Shown here: positions 35,301-48,964 of the stretch, piece by piece | How the letters are laid out: each line of letters starts with the position of its first letter | Numbering within the stretch: the first letter of the stretch is position 1 | Source: Diplocarpon mali | Taxonomy: Eukaryota; Ascomycota; Leotiomycetes; Helotiales; Drepanopezizaceae | NCBI GenBank assembly: GCA_024741835.1 | Contig: JAENRP010000190.1 | Span: forward strand, 1 to 64,000 | DNA: 64,000 nt | Reading direction: 5' to 3' | The notes under the pieces: model-generated | Told to the model about the DNA's origin: nothing | Database searches by the model: none | What the model saw: the letters and a program-made list of their open reading frames with translations, nothing else | Made by a program: the position numbers and the translations under genes

Positions 35301-38300
35301 ATTCTCGACACATACTGCGTATAGCCTCTGCCTCGGCTACATCAAGCTTGAGTTCCCGCGAAAAAGGCATATGGTATACGCGTCTGTCTAATAACCCTCC
35401 CAATTTGGAGATGAGCATCTGGAACATTTGCTTGGACTGGGGTTTGGCAACAACCACACGCACCAGTGTGGAACCATTTGCGAGGGCAACAGCCACAATG
35501 GGGACAATGACTGACGATTTACCTTCACCCATGTTGAGCTGCATAACCGCGTTTTCGTTTGACGGAGGGTCTCTCATTTGTTGAGCGATCTGTTCTTGGA
35601 CGTCTCTTATCATAATGCCGCTTTCAACTTCTAATAGCAAAGCCTCAGGGTATTCTAGCGGTGTCCAATTAGTATGGCCTGGATTCCTCAGCTCTTTGAT
35701 AAGCTCTTCGTCCTTGGTAACCAGAGCAGAGAGGCGTTCGGCTCTTTGGAGCTCTGTGAGATTGATTCCGTATTGAGTAACGCAAGGCTGCCATTTCTTG
35801 ATCTTCGTCCATCGGCTACGACTGAGCTGCTCGAGGATAAATATAGATGATACTCTCGGCCACTGACCAACAATAGAGGCTGCGGCATAGGTGCTGCCAG
35901 TGTCAAAGTTCAATGCAGACGTGATTGCAGAGTGAATACTATCATAGCTCAATTTGCAATTATCCAGATGGCAGGACAAGGCGTCACAAACTTCCGACGC
36001 CGGCTTCAAGCGGAATTTTTCTTCTCGACCCTGCAGAGATGAGATGCTGTCACGCAAGTTCTTGATGTAGTCTTTTTCGTATTTGGATTGTGCTCGAGCA
36101 TCTAGGCGATCAATAAGTCCTGAAAGACGAGACGAGCTGATTTCTGGGCTGCGAACTTTGACTAGAAGATTCGCGGTATCAGATTTTAGATGAGATAACA
36201 CAGGTGGAACAGATTCGTCAAAAATGTCATCGATGGATACGAAGCCTTGTCTCCGCCTTTGAGGGATACACTCTGGGACGAAAAAGCTGAAGGCCGGTGC
36301 TTCTATAGAACGGAAAGTCTGGTGATTGACTTTGTCGGAGACCTTGCCAAGGTACTCATAGAGCGAGTAATTGGCAAACCAAGCTTCGAATTTTGGCCTG
36401 ACAGCCGCCACAGCTTTGGTCACGTCAATGTAAGTGCTAGAAGATGCGCAGTGTGCTGCTACAATAGGAGCTTCGCAAGGAAATTGAGAATATAACGAGT
36501 CTACTAGATGGCTAGCTCCGTTATTTTGGTTGATCTGAAAAACTCTATGCCGGCGGCTTGAGCTGGCAGATGCCGTCTCCCCAGCATGTGTCGGCAACAG
36601 TATCTCGGGACAACGATTCCAAGGCCTAAAAGCGGACCTAATGAGAGCTGATATCTCATTATTGACGGCATGTTTACCTTGGTGTGGCTTGAATAGTGAC
36701 ATCGATGGTACTGGAACCTGTGAGATCGCTGGAATTGTGAAGAATGATGCCAGAACGCAGAGTACATCCAGGTTCGCATCTTCCGAGAAAGCAAGCGTGG
36801 AAAGCCACATCATCAGGCGGAATCTGTCTATCCAGGATGTTGAGTCTTTCGACAACTCATGGAGGACTACCCAGTACTTGGAGAGAAGTTCTGAGCCACC
36901 TTTGAGTAAAGTAGCATCGTATACCATTTGTGAGGGTTTCAATGAGCCGTGCGCGCCTAGAATTTCTGGTGTTTGTTGGAGGAAGGTCCACAACTGCGCT
37001 TTCAGATGAGACGAAGATGGGACTTGAAACGAAATCGCCTTCTGATCACGATATATAACACTCGAGATAAAGAAAGCTCTATTTCCCGGGGCCAAGTTCG
37101 AGGCCACGTGCCTGGCTGAGTACCGAGCATCGTGCTTGGTAGTATGATCTTCAGCCCCATACCCCGATACACGAAAAGTGGAGGAGCGGATAGAATCACG
37201 ATCTAGCAGCTCCTGATCTGTCTTGTCGATATTTGGCAAGACAAAATCAGCTGTTGGGTAGAATATTTTGGAGATTTCTGCTTGTCGGAATATAGATTTG
37301 ACAATCTTGTAGAATCCTCCTTGCTAAAAAAGGTCATGATAGTCAGAATCTTCCGTGACGATTGAAAGGTGTTATGAGACGGAGAAGGGGTGAAAGAAGA
37401 TTAAAATCGGTACAAAATGACGTCGCGTCAGGGGTAAACTGACCTGAGATAGAAAACCGAGTCGAGGGGACCAAGTCACTCTCTGCATGACACGCTCATT
37501 GGCGGGGTAATAACTTCTTTCGGGGGTTAGGCGTGCGATTTGATCAAGAGTACTGATGTTCTCTTCTGTCAGTCGACCGAAAGATCTGACACCGGAAGAT
37601 CCTAGGATTGAAAGCGACTGCTCTGTCCCTGTCCGTCCGGTGAGAGGGTCCGGGAGGCAATGCGATGTCACTGCATGTAGGTAGCACAAGAAAAGCTTGC
37701 TCTGTAGATTTTGATTATCGACCAATGTACCTAGTAGGGCATTGATATCGTAAACATGAACGACAGTGGCAAGTGTCGTTTCAATACTGACACTGACATG
37801 ACTAGCACCTGGAATGATCTTAACCGATCCTTGGGGTACAAGAATTCGACGGGTGCCTTGCTTCTGGTTTTTGAGAATGAGTTTGTTGGAAAGCCCAACG
37901 AGCGTACCAATCGACTGATCTTGGTCGACTGACATGCCGCGAAATTGTTTGGAATGGAGTGATGAATCTTTCAAGTTCAGACTGAAGCTAAGCTGGAGCC
38001 TTGGAAGGTCTATATCCAAGGACAAGGACTGCCGGTTGAAGACTCCATGAATTCCCAAAGGATCTTCCAGTGGAGAGAGGATATGAGAAATACATGTTGC
38101 AGTCTCACTCTTGAAACTGGCAAGGGAGTCGCCGTCTTTTGTCAGTTGCCAGCCAAAACCTGAAGCTGAATTGATCAATCTCCAATTAGTAGGAGATGAC
38201 TTCCAAGGATCTTCGATAGGCCGGAGCTCTACAGACAGGTCGGTGAAGTCATACCAATGGATAAAGTCATCGACAAAAGACGTAGGAAAGTTTCCACGAA

Positions 38301-41300
38301 GAATTCTCGAGGGAATGAGTTCCATCGTTCGTCCTCCTTTCATCGCCATGACCAGCAGATCAGAATCCTGAGAACGTGAGGAGCCCGAGAGTCCCGAAGC
38401 AGAGACGAAGCCGAAGTGGAGGATGTAGCTGGCATATTCCTCCTTCCCGGAGAATTGCATGCCCGGTATCGCGGTGGGCATCACCTCAATCGTTGAATTA
38501 CCAAATAAAGTCGTATAAGACGGATGGCGCTCGTACTGAGCAGGAAGACGAGCCAGAGGAACGCCGTTGACAAGAAGTTCGCAGTCTAACAAATTGAAAT
38601 GAACCCAGATTGGACTGCTCTTGCTGTTAGGTGAGGACTGTGTCACAAGCCAGTGGTTAGCCTCGCTCGATGCCACCTCCCAGCCATTCCCTGCTTCGTA
38701 GGCAGACCAAGACTGTTTAATCGCATCGTCCAAGCATGAATTGTTGTTTTTCAATATCTCCTCGGCTATGAGAGCGTGACAGCGGTGCGAAAGAGCCTTC
38801 CAACGTTGATGCAGCAGAAATTTTATGGGACTTGTCGTCTTCGAGGTGCTAAGTTCCGCTTCTTGGATGACAGTAGAGCACTGTATAAAGATAGTAGCGC
38901 TCTCTGATACCGATAAGAGACTCTTCATATATTCTTCATCAATGTTGAACGAGTCGACACATGTCAGAGCAATTTCAACAGCCTTGGCACCGAGATCAAT
39001 CCTTTGGTCGTCGTTCGTTGCACCGTGGACCTTTTGCTTGAGTAGGCCGACCCTGGTCGTGGAATTAGTATGGGTTTTTTCCAGTTGCTTCCAGATAAAA
39101 GATTCAAGCAGAGGAATGTAAATCTAGGCCCTAAAAACGATTAAAGATAGGGGTAAGATCTTACGCACCAATTGAACGTGACAGCCCGAATATCTGCCAG
39201 ATATTCCAAGCAATAGGATACGACTTCCTCGCTGGAAGTCAATGAGAGTATCCGTTGGGCCAAAGATGAAAATGTCTGAAGAGCTTGAGAGGATTCCCAG
39301 TTCTCTCTCACTCTCTCGAGTGCTCCATTCAGCGCCGACAAGAGATAAAGTGAGAATTTCTCATCGCCCAAAACCGAGTGGCTTTCCCTTAGAATGAGGC
39401 CCCCTGATTTTGGCCCGGCTTGATAGATGATCTGTAAAGTAACAAGACTTGTCTCCACTTTCCTGAAATCAATGGACGGCAAGGAAATTTCTCGTAGTAG
39501 ATGGAGCCACTGTATCCTGCACCCAAGTGGAACTGTACTCAATGCTTTGTATTCATCGAGAGACATGTGATCAGGACATTCAAACTGGTTGGAAATGGCC
39601 GTGTTCGGCGATGGCCCGCTAGGAATTTGAGCTGGACGGTAAATGAACTTCTGGAGAGATGTGGATTTTGCCGGCATCTGGTATGTGCAATCCTTGGGAA
39701 CTTGATCCCCCACAACAAGCTCCCCGATGAAGATCCTGTTGTCGTTGTCATAGTACTTATAGGAAAGTCCATTTGCGAGGCACACATCACTCGACGTATA
39801 AGTTGAAACTGGCTTGTGGCGGCGATGAGTTATTTCATGGGGTTTGTTCTGGGAGAGAAGACCAATGCGCCGATTCGAGTTGAAAGGAACAAAAAATGAC
39901 GAGAGACCACTGTAAGAGTCTGGGGAATGGTATGCTCGTGGTGATTCCCTCGATGCAGGGCTACACTGGAGAACATCTCTCAAGAGATAAAAGGTCGTAT
40001 CACGCCAAGCACCAATCGAGCGAGGTACTCTGAGCCTAGACGACCGAAAAGTCAGTGAAATATTCAAGGACAAAGAACGCAAACGAAGCTCGATGTTATC
40101 GGCGGAAATATGAAAGGCCTGTCCACAACTTACTCGAAAACAGTGCATCGCTCTTCCCACTTGTTGCTTGGCAACGGCCATTCATGAATTCGAATTTTTA
40201 GAGCAGTAGCCTGTGACTGGTAGCTACATTTCGGGCAGCGGCTGTCATGGCGTTCTTCTGAAAGACCCGTCGATGTATCTTCATAGGTGTAATATTTGCA
40301 GTTGCTCTGACGGTGAAGTGTCATCAAGGAGTCGTACTGTGCTTTCTTTTGGTGCAGTTCTTCCAGCTTCGCTTTTCTATCAGACTCCGCCTTTGCGTTT
40401 ATGACCTCAAGCAGCTGCTGGTGCTTGGGAGATTGAGCGAAATATCTCGCAGCGAAAGTGTTTTTGTAACCGAAATTCAGGAAGATATGCGGAGCTGGAA
40501 ATTTAGCGCAGTTTCTTCGTTTCTCAATGTACGCCTCTAAACGATCTAGCCTCACCATCTGGGACTTGTAAGGTAGTAAAAGATTTTGAAGGAGCTCTGC
40601 AGGGACACCAGGATCGTAATCTAGCAGAAGATGACAGCTTTTGGTGGCAGATCCGTCACAAGCGACCCAGAGCTCCATGATCGTGAGCAACATTATCGAT
40701 ATGCCTTCGGGGTTCCCAGAATAGTACTTAGATGCAATATCATGGTACGTACCGATCAAGGTTCCCAGCTCGGTGCATGTATTTGAGTCTTGCTCGTGAT
40801 CTCTCAGCCATGTCTCAAGGCTTGAAGCCACCCAAGTTTCAAGTGACTTCAGATTGAATGGTATGAATTCATATGTCCAATCTTTTAGACGATCTGGGAG
40901 CTCCTTAGCATCATATCTGACAAAATTCGATTTCGGCTTCAGCATAACGGGGTGTTCGCCGTTCTTCCGATTGGATATTGCCTCAAGGTACATGTCCAGT
41001 TCCGGAAGCAAAATGGTCGTGTCACGCTCAAAGTCCAGACGTTCGAGACGAGAAAAATTGTACGGTGATGCTTCTTGTTGCATAATCTTCGACCACCTTA
41101 CATCAAGAAGTGATTTTGCCTTGTGCAAGACAATTCCGATGAATTTTTGCACTTCTTCGTCGATGTCGGGACCCAGTTTGAGTAAGCGACGGGAAATTTT
41201 GGCATTCATCGAGTGTAGAAGATCGCTAGGAACGGACATCTCGAGCGATCTTTCTAGGATGTTCGCCATTAGGAACACCATGAACGATTTATACAGAGTC

Positions 41301-42175
41301 TCGGGGGCAAAAGATGATTCAGATATCCGAATGAAGGTGAGCTGAATGGATACGCGTATGAGTAGCCAGAGTGGGGAGCGTCGCCACGGAGACCGACTGT
41401 CGGACCAAAGCACTTCTTCACGAGTGTTCTTCCATATGCGAGGGACCATAGCGGGTTCACCAACCGATCTCAAAAATCCTATCAAAAGTTCTGTGACCAT
41501 CTTCGGATGGGTTGTGTCCCGGTCCTCGTCGTGCATTTGGCCAGCTTTCTTGACTTGCGGCTTCGTTCCTGGAGCACTCTGAAAGCTCATTGTTGCAAGT
41601 GCCTGAGCTAGTGTAGCCCGAAAGGAAGCTTTTTCAAAAACTTGAGCATCCAAAGATATCGCAGGTCCAGGAAAGTCACGTTGCAATCGGCCTTTGGTGG
41701 TGTTAACTGCTTCGTTGAGAGGCGATAATTCAAATGCCTCGAGGTGAATAGAATTGTCAACTCTGCTGATAATCAACCCAGCATTTTGAGCAGGTATGTG
41801 CAATGAAAGATTCCCACCTCCTACAGGTTAGCTACTATACAATAATTAATGTCATTGTATCAAGCTAAGCTTACCATTACGCCCCATTTCCCTCAGCGCA
41901 GTCAAAAGTTTCTCTTCACTGATAAAGCCATCTGAATCGCGAGCTGATGCCAAATTCATGAGCATATCGAGGACAGATTCCACAGCGATTAGCTCTTTCT
42001 TGTTGACATGGCCTTTGAATCGTACAAGGCTTTCGATAGTTGTGTCAAGCAAGGCAGTATCTTTACGGGATTTGTAGTCGTCCCCGCCTGGGAGTTTGGG
42101 AGGAAGAAAAACATGATGAATCATGTATTCCAGAGCCTCTTCCGAATATTTCTTCCTCTTCGAAATGCCGTTCAT
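32320..42175 (-). CDS. Giant DUF6606/DUF3638/DUF3645 protein with helicase-like P-loop
   Basis: Six exons, 42175-41875, 41820-40134, 40035-39165, 39123-37444, 37323-33675 and 33629-32320, join exactly in frame to 3,165 aa; the 45-nt last intron is frame-neutral and was recognised by its GTAAGT donor. The start MNGISKRKKYSEEALEYMIH leads into HHVFLPPKLPGGDD, the DUF6606 opening. The middle is helical with a CPKC pair near residue 640. DUF3638 contains a P-loop, LNMGEGKSSVIVP (about 2105-2117), then an acidic DESDE (about 2237). DUF3645 contains VIFLDEAHTRGTDLKLP (about 2697), a DEAH-like box. The order resembles SF2 ATPases. Databases often label this family ubiquitinyl hydrolase, but I see no OTU or other protease signature. 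The role is unknown; localisation cannot be read. Confidence 0.87.
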
Positions 42176-43556
42176 TGTGATGTCAATTTCGAAAGACTGG
42201 AGTATATGCTGCTGCTGGAATTGGTTATGCGGGGTGGGGAATCACTTAATCGGCTTGTAAGGTAGGAGCATGTATGAACCATGAGAATTTGAACGTTTAT
42301 ACGTATTCTCTCGGTGAAAGGACTGGGTGTGTCACCTTTTCTGCCTTCGGCGTGATTCACGACCTGCCGATGAAAATTATAGAAGATTTGGGATCACTGC
42401 GCCAAGGCTACATGACGCTGAATCAGGTCTTTAGGAAATTTCCGACCTCTGAAATCCTCCAAGATGATTTGGAAAAATTCAATTGGTGGAAGGTGAAAGT
42501 TCTTTCTGGAGATATGCCATTTTTCCGTTGGCTACATACATTTACCATGCAGTAGCCCGGATTATGAAAGAGGATTTTGGAAGATTTCTTTGAAAGTGAA
42601 ACTTCAGAAAGACAAAAAACAGAACGTCAGAAAGAAACTCGAATTCAAATACTGCAAGCTGAAAATCCTCACGTTTCAGCATACAGTGTCCCAGATCTGC
42701 TATGTTCAATTACCTGAAGCCAGATAATGATTGAGAATGTTTCCTTGGCAAGCTGCAACTCATTCTCGGAGCCACTGACATGAACAGCAGCAAGCGCCTA
42801 TTTGATGGTGTTGTGCAGAATAGGTGGAGTCTCCACTTATTCTGGAGAACCTCCAAGTGACTATGCTTAGTCATGGGAACCTCCTTCTCTCCTTTGAAGA
42901 CTCCTAAAACTATATAGAACAGAACATAATAAATCAATCATCTTCAACCAATTGGGCGAGCCTCCTGAGCGACCCAATGAAGGCCCTCCAGCCGACCGCA
43001 CAACAGATGGACATCCAGACCGTTCTATGCATGTTACTTATCTAGCATACGTTTCTACGATCTGTTTGCGCGCTCGTAGGTGTAAGAAGCGCGAGCATAC
43101 TTGATGCCAGTGTGCGGATCCGCTACACACTGAATGTCGTCGCGTCATTTAGTTTCTGTTTGCATGATAAAGCTTCTAGATTCGCCGTAAACGCAAGTAT
43201 TTCGATGCGGTATTTCTGACCTTTGCGACTTGAAGATGGGGTTTGAAAGAATAGCTATGCTGACTGATACCACATGATGCTGCCTCGAGTGCGTAGTCAC
43301 AGAGAAGAGGTCGGCCACGATGAGGATGGAACAACATCGCGGAGCTATTATAATGACACCATTATATCTTAGAAAGGCTTGCAAGTGCAAATTTACATGG
43401 AAATGTTGACGAACGGTCCAGAGGTTCAGGGAAATCATGTCTTCCAGACGGGTGCTGAAGAACTTCTGGTTCCAAATTCAAGCAGTGCTAGCGAGCTTAC
43501 ATCAAGCAAAAATTGAAAAGAAAAATATCCGAAAATGATATCATTCTAGCCTTCAG
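42176..43556. other. Intergenic region, no supported gene
   Basis: A 93-codon ATG-started frame at 42274 (+) has no motif and lies divergently next to the giant gene start. The rest is AT-biased with no recognised feature. Confidence 0.5.
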
Positions 43557-44699
43557 CTAAGAATGAAACAGACGTCCTATTTCTTGACAGTCTGCAACTA
43601 CCCACTTGACCATATCAATAATAATCTCGGGATCTGTAAGCTGGACATTATGACCACTCCCGCTCGAGTAAACAATACGAGTGTTAGAGGACAATTTCCG
43701 TAATTCTGATTGCAGCCGCATGTCGACCTGACTGAATGTTGCGAGAAACTCTCGAAACTTTATTCGCTCTTCCTCGGTCCCGGCATTTTTTCGCACCACC
43801 GCATCGTACAATTTTCGAAGATCTCTCGCGTTGTCTCCTTTCACCACAGACAGTTTTTTTGAGCCCAAAAAAGGCGGTTGATAATTGGACTGGTGATCCG
43901 CGGTCAATCTGCCAAAACTCTCTGCATACTGTGCCTGCTCCGCTACAGCTTGCCCGTTGACGTATGATTTGGCATCGTCTGCTTGATATTGATCTACATC
44001 GCAATGTTTAGCGACCTTTTACTTTCGTGTAGTTTTGAAAGGGATGATACGACTCTAAAGTCTCAGTAGGAAACTTAGGAACCATAAAGCAGCCAGGAAG
44101 GAACTCTTACCCCACTCCGCAGCCGTCAACTTGGACCTCGCCTTCAAATCTAGAGCGTTTTGGATGTCAACCCCATTCTCTAGGATCCAGTTAAAGAATG
44201 GACGCCAATCTAGCTCCTCAAGAGTTCGCTCTTGATTCGCTTCTACCAGCACTATTCCCGCAATATCATCGATTCTTGCTGGGACAATAAATTCTCGACT
44301 AAGGACACCTCCCCACTAGCGCAGCCCGGAGTCAATAAACACTCGGAATTATTAGATTATGTCACCTACAGAGTGCCCAATAATAACGTAAGGAGGATCG
44401 ATATGAGCAGCCTCCAGCAACATTCTCAACTCCACAACAATATTGGCAGAAGTAGGGGCCAGGCTCGAAGGCTCGCTCTTGCCCAGGCCAGAGCGATCGT
44501 ACGCATAAACGCGAATAAAGGCACCGAGAAGCCGAATTACTGCCGCCCAAGAAGCAGCGCAACTGGCCAGACCTTGTATTATGAGTACCACGGGCTGACC
44601 AGGTTCACGATCAGGCCCGGCAACTGTGAGCCAGAGGGAGTGGGAGCCGATTGAGACTAGGCCGCTTTGCTCGCCGGCGGCCCTTAGAGTGGATTTCAT
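43557..44699 (-). CDS. Alpha/beta hydrolase-fold enzyme
   Basis: Three exons (44699-44370, 44315-44111, 43993-43557) with 54- and 117-nt introns encode 323 aa. The nucleophile elbow GHSWGG is created by splicing: intron 1 falls directly after the serine codon (Ser110), and unspliced DNA reads GHSVG followed by a stop. The strand before the oxyanion hole (VVLIIQGLASCAASW) and the YAYDRSGLGKSEPS loop are typical of soluble alpha/beta hydrolases. The catalytic histidine is probably in SGHNVQLTDPE (about 293). No signal peptide is visible. Substrate cannot be inferred. It is the last intact gene before the AT-rich block. Confidence 0.83.
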
Positions 44700-46739
44700 A
44701 ATCAGGCTTTGGTCACAGATGTTCGCTAATCTTGGAAATATGATCGGTGAGTTGGATTTTAGAAATGATTCATGAGAAGAGGCAAAAAGTAAAGTACCGT
44801 CGTGCTTACCTCTTGGCCCCGCTAGTGTCGCTTATCAAAAAGGGGTTGCACAAATCAAGCGACTAAGCAGCAACTCCCTGAATTTAGTAACCCAGTCCTG
44901 GGTAACATGTGAATAAAATTTACTCAATACAAGATATAAGCACGATTGAGCTTGATTGCCGATGTGGTCTCTATGCTATATACTGCCACTAATCACTGGC
45001 CATTTTGATTTAGCACTCATCACCCAGATGTGTGGCAAAAAACACCTCCTTATTATTAATATAGATATTCAGGACCATATGTTACAAGCCATTTAGCTGA
45101 CTTCAAATCATGTAGCGGAGAGCTATGTCGGTTTATTTCCCAATCTCGCGCAGGTTGCTGCTCAACTTATCATCTAGTAAAGTCATAACATCTTGCCAAA
45201 CTGTGAATTTCAGCACCAAGAATTATGATTACTTCCCTGAGAAAACTATTCTTACCAGCCACATTATCTTTAAACTTGATACAAAATCTAACTAGAATCT
45301 CATAGACGGCAATATTTAATCGTCTATCTAATAGATAATCGGCCCATGGTCATCGTTTGGGGAAGAAAGGGGAGCTTTTGCTTTCTAATGCATTTGAATT
45401 TCTAATTCTCATCCGCGATATAAGTTATGAGGTTATAGGGGCCGCTTCTTCTCTTGATCGCTGATTTGGTCTCAGAAGTCTTATACTAAAAGAAAGGACA
45501 GAAGATACAGATGCACAACGATTTATAACCTGTAAGTGAAGGTACATATTTCTGAACCAAATTGAAACAGTCACATACGACCATAGGCTGAGAAGAATTG
45601 AGCATACAGTCTGCTCTGCCATAATAAGCCTCGACTCGGCAGAGTGATAGTTGGGTGGGTGTCTACCAGCAAATACCTGCTGTTGTATGTTCCTAAAATT
45701 TTGGATCTCTGTACGATAGATAGATAGGTAGGTTTTTCGTTTTCCTATGATGTTTCTTCCCCTAATAATATGCTATGTTATTTATAGACTATATATAATT
45801 AGCCTAAAGCGCTATGTTCTTATTAAGTATAAAGAGAATCTAGTGTAAAAACTCCTCAAATTTAGTAGTAAGCCCTTAATACTTATAGTGTAGATTCAGG
45901 AGAAAATTCAAGGCTCAGCGTGTGGGAAAGAACACCAGACTCGGCACTATAATTGAGATGGATGGCATAAGGCACAAAGCACTCAGATAGTTCAGAATGG
46001 AAGAAGAACTTGTATTATCTATATATGCTACGGTTGCTAGAGATTGGTTTCTCGAGAATGTAAGTGCGTTCGACTATTACTAACCCTTTTTGTTGACTTC
46101 AAATTTTGAAGAAGAAAATATTTAGAGTCAATATTCGAAGGCTATAAGGCTTCGAAATAGATTGTTTTGTTTTTTCCATTTCCTTAAAAACTATAAACTT
46201 CCATATTCTCTTTTCTGTTCATCATCAAGCCCTTCCCCTAGTTATAGGTATATACTTGAATACTGCAGTACGCAAGTCGAAGTTAGAGGGTATTTAGAAA
46301 AAGGCATTAGAAATTTTTATTTAAAAGCGTTTGAAAATACTGAGCTTTATTCTACTAAAAGTTTTCTATTTCGGAGACGTAAGGACTAAATATTTGCTCT
46401 GCAGAGTTTATGAAAGAATGCAAAGAATCTTTAGGCTCATAGGAGACACTGTGTATAGATATTGGGTGGATTTCTCCCATTATGTTATATTAATTAGACA
46501 CTTTACAAGTATGTCTTTGTCCACGCGGTATATATATACATAGCGAAGGTTATAATTTTTGATGGGAGAATGCCGAATTTCTTATGGTTGAGATCTCTGT
46601 TTTAAATGGATTATACGAGTCTACCTTCCCTTGCCTCTGCCTTCGCCTAAGTCCCCTAAATTAATGCGCAATCGATATGTCAATCTATTAGAATCATTTA
46701 AGTCTACCATTATGCTTACTACTTCCAAAAAAAAACGTA

Positions 46740-47520
46740 AGTAGTGGCATTGACTCTAGAATTCTTTACAAGGGTTTATTTACATATCAGTCAGACCCTC
46801 GTACCCCTTTTTACAAAAATTCGTAAACAGTTCAAACAAAATCTGTTAATACAAGTTCTACTGATTACTTTATTAAGCCGCAGGAGTAGTGCTTTACTTA
46901 CTTCGTCGCAGGCCAAACCATTACCGCACTAGCATCATTCGCAAGGGAATTTAATATTGGTTTGCAAGGTCATATAAATCTCGTTTGGCCTACGATAGGG
47001 TACTTAGTAACCTGCGTGCGCGGGCAAGCGTTACTGTCCTACAGGCTTTAAAGTTACCAAATATAGAGCGTGCTCCTTTCTGGGTAGTTCTATGTTGGTA
47101 TGACTGACTAAAGCCCTTAAGTTGCTGTAATCTATCACCCATTGAAAATGCTCTGTGTAGTTATGTTATTGACATTTCTATTGGAGGGTGGAGGACGATA
47201 TTATATTCTTGTTCTGGAATTGCTTACTGAGGTCGCGATGCCGCCGAAAGACGAGGACTTATTTAATATCTTAAAGAAACGTATTCTCCCACACACAGAG
47301 ATCTTAGAGCAAATTCTTGGTTCTTACATCGTTATATATCGAAAAGGCCTCTAAATTTTGCCACGGCTGCTTTGACTTGCTTAGAAGACAGAAGCGCAGA
47401 CCGCCCTATACAAAGAAGGCAGCAAAGCAAGTAAACTCGAGAGAAGCAGCTATCTTGCAACTTAAGGTGGCTAACATTAAATACCTATACGCTTGGGTCA
47501 TAGAAGTGTACTGTTGAGAT
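46740..47520 (+). mobile_element. Possible decayed transposase remnant (Fot1/pogo-like)
   Basis: Scattered frames read ASFAREFNIGLQGHIN near 46,930, reminiscent of the helix-turn-helix in Fot1/pogo transposases (AxxFNVxxxRLxxRI). A basic stretch, RRQKRRPPYTKKAAKQ, lies near 47,390. Frames are interrupted repeatedly, and no DDE catalytic triad or terminal inverted repeats were found. Tentative. Confidence 0.25.
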
Positions 47521-48964
47521 AATCTTCGCTTACAATGCCTATAACTCACTCGGTTCAGGGGGTTCAGTAAAAGTCTCGCTTAAGGACTAAGGGAGATCAT
47601 GGTACATAATTGAGGATAATATTAGTTGTAGAAATATTTGAGAGATTTTGCACAGAGACTCTTATCGACCAAGTGTGTATATATATAGATATATATTAGC
47701 ATAAGATAGTAATACACTTACACGATTCCAGATATATATTTCCGTTAGTGTACAAGCTGCCATAACTTTATAATACACGTGTATTATGGTGCTGAGAATA
47801 CATATTAGAACCTCATAAATAGCCTGTCATCTTGAGAAATAAGTCTTGATTGTTACCAGCCGAGAGGTAGACAACAATTTATCGAGTATATTTCGGCGAA
47901 CAGAATTGAGGGCTTCACATAGGACGCTATAGACCCTTTATACCGATCATCAAAAGCGACAGGATATTATATAAGTATTATCATGTAATTACTAAGATGA
48001 TAAGGTGTTAATAGCTGCTTCCATTCGTAGTCATAACCGGGTTGTATTTGTGAACCTCTTTTATAAGATTGGACCAGTTAAAAACAAAAAAATGGAAAAG
48101 ATACAGATATCTTGTATAGTCTGCTCTTTAGTTAAGTACTTCTTATTATTCTTAGAAAAGATATCCTCAATAAGCCTGAGATTTATTGGTTCTACAAAGC
48201 CACTTGTAAAATCCAAAAGCTGATGTTTAACTTTCCAAGGAGAGAGCATTTCCATTAGATTTCTTTATGCAGGAGTCTGGCGCTGGATCTCAACCTATAA
48301 TCCAGGCAGAAAATTTGCAGGGTCAGCTCAGGCGTCCTAGTGCTATGTCTAATATTATATCTTGCAGTCTTTACTAGATTTACGTCAGCAGCAGTATTTC
48401 TGCAACCAAAATTTCCCTATTAACTTATGCACTACATCATCTCGCCCCATATTCATAGGCTAGTGCGGCAATCTAAATATGGTATAGATTATGACTAAAT
48501 CAGTGAACTACCAGATTTGATTTTCCCCTATCCTTCGCTCAAAAAGGATTCCACGTTATCAATAACTAGTAGATATTCATATTCCAATTTCTCTTATCTT
48601 ACAAGATCGTCCTTGCAACATATTTTCAAGAAAAAAACGACCGTAAGCAGTGTTCTCTACGAACATGCAGATTCTTTAGATTATTTTAAAGAGTCTATAG
48701 AGTCGAGATGAAGTCCTTTCAACTACGATATATTGCCCGCTGAGCTAGTACTTTTTTAGCGCCTAGGGAACTCAACTTGAGCCAACAATCCACAACCCCT
48801 CACGCCGGCACACCCCTTGCAGCTACTTTCCCTAGCCTCTATTACAGCCCATCAAAAATACTGCGATGGGGACTTTCTCCTATTACCGATGTCAAATTAA
48901 ATTTTTCGATCCCAGAGCCAAAATCCACCGATGCCTCCAAATGTGTAGCCTGATTTCTCGACAA

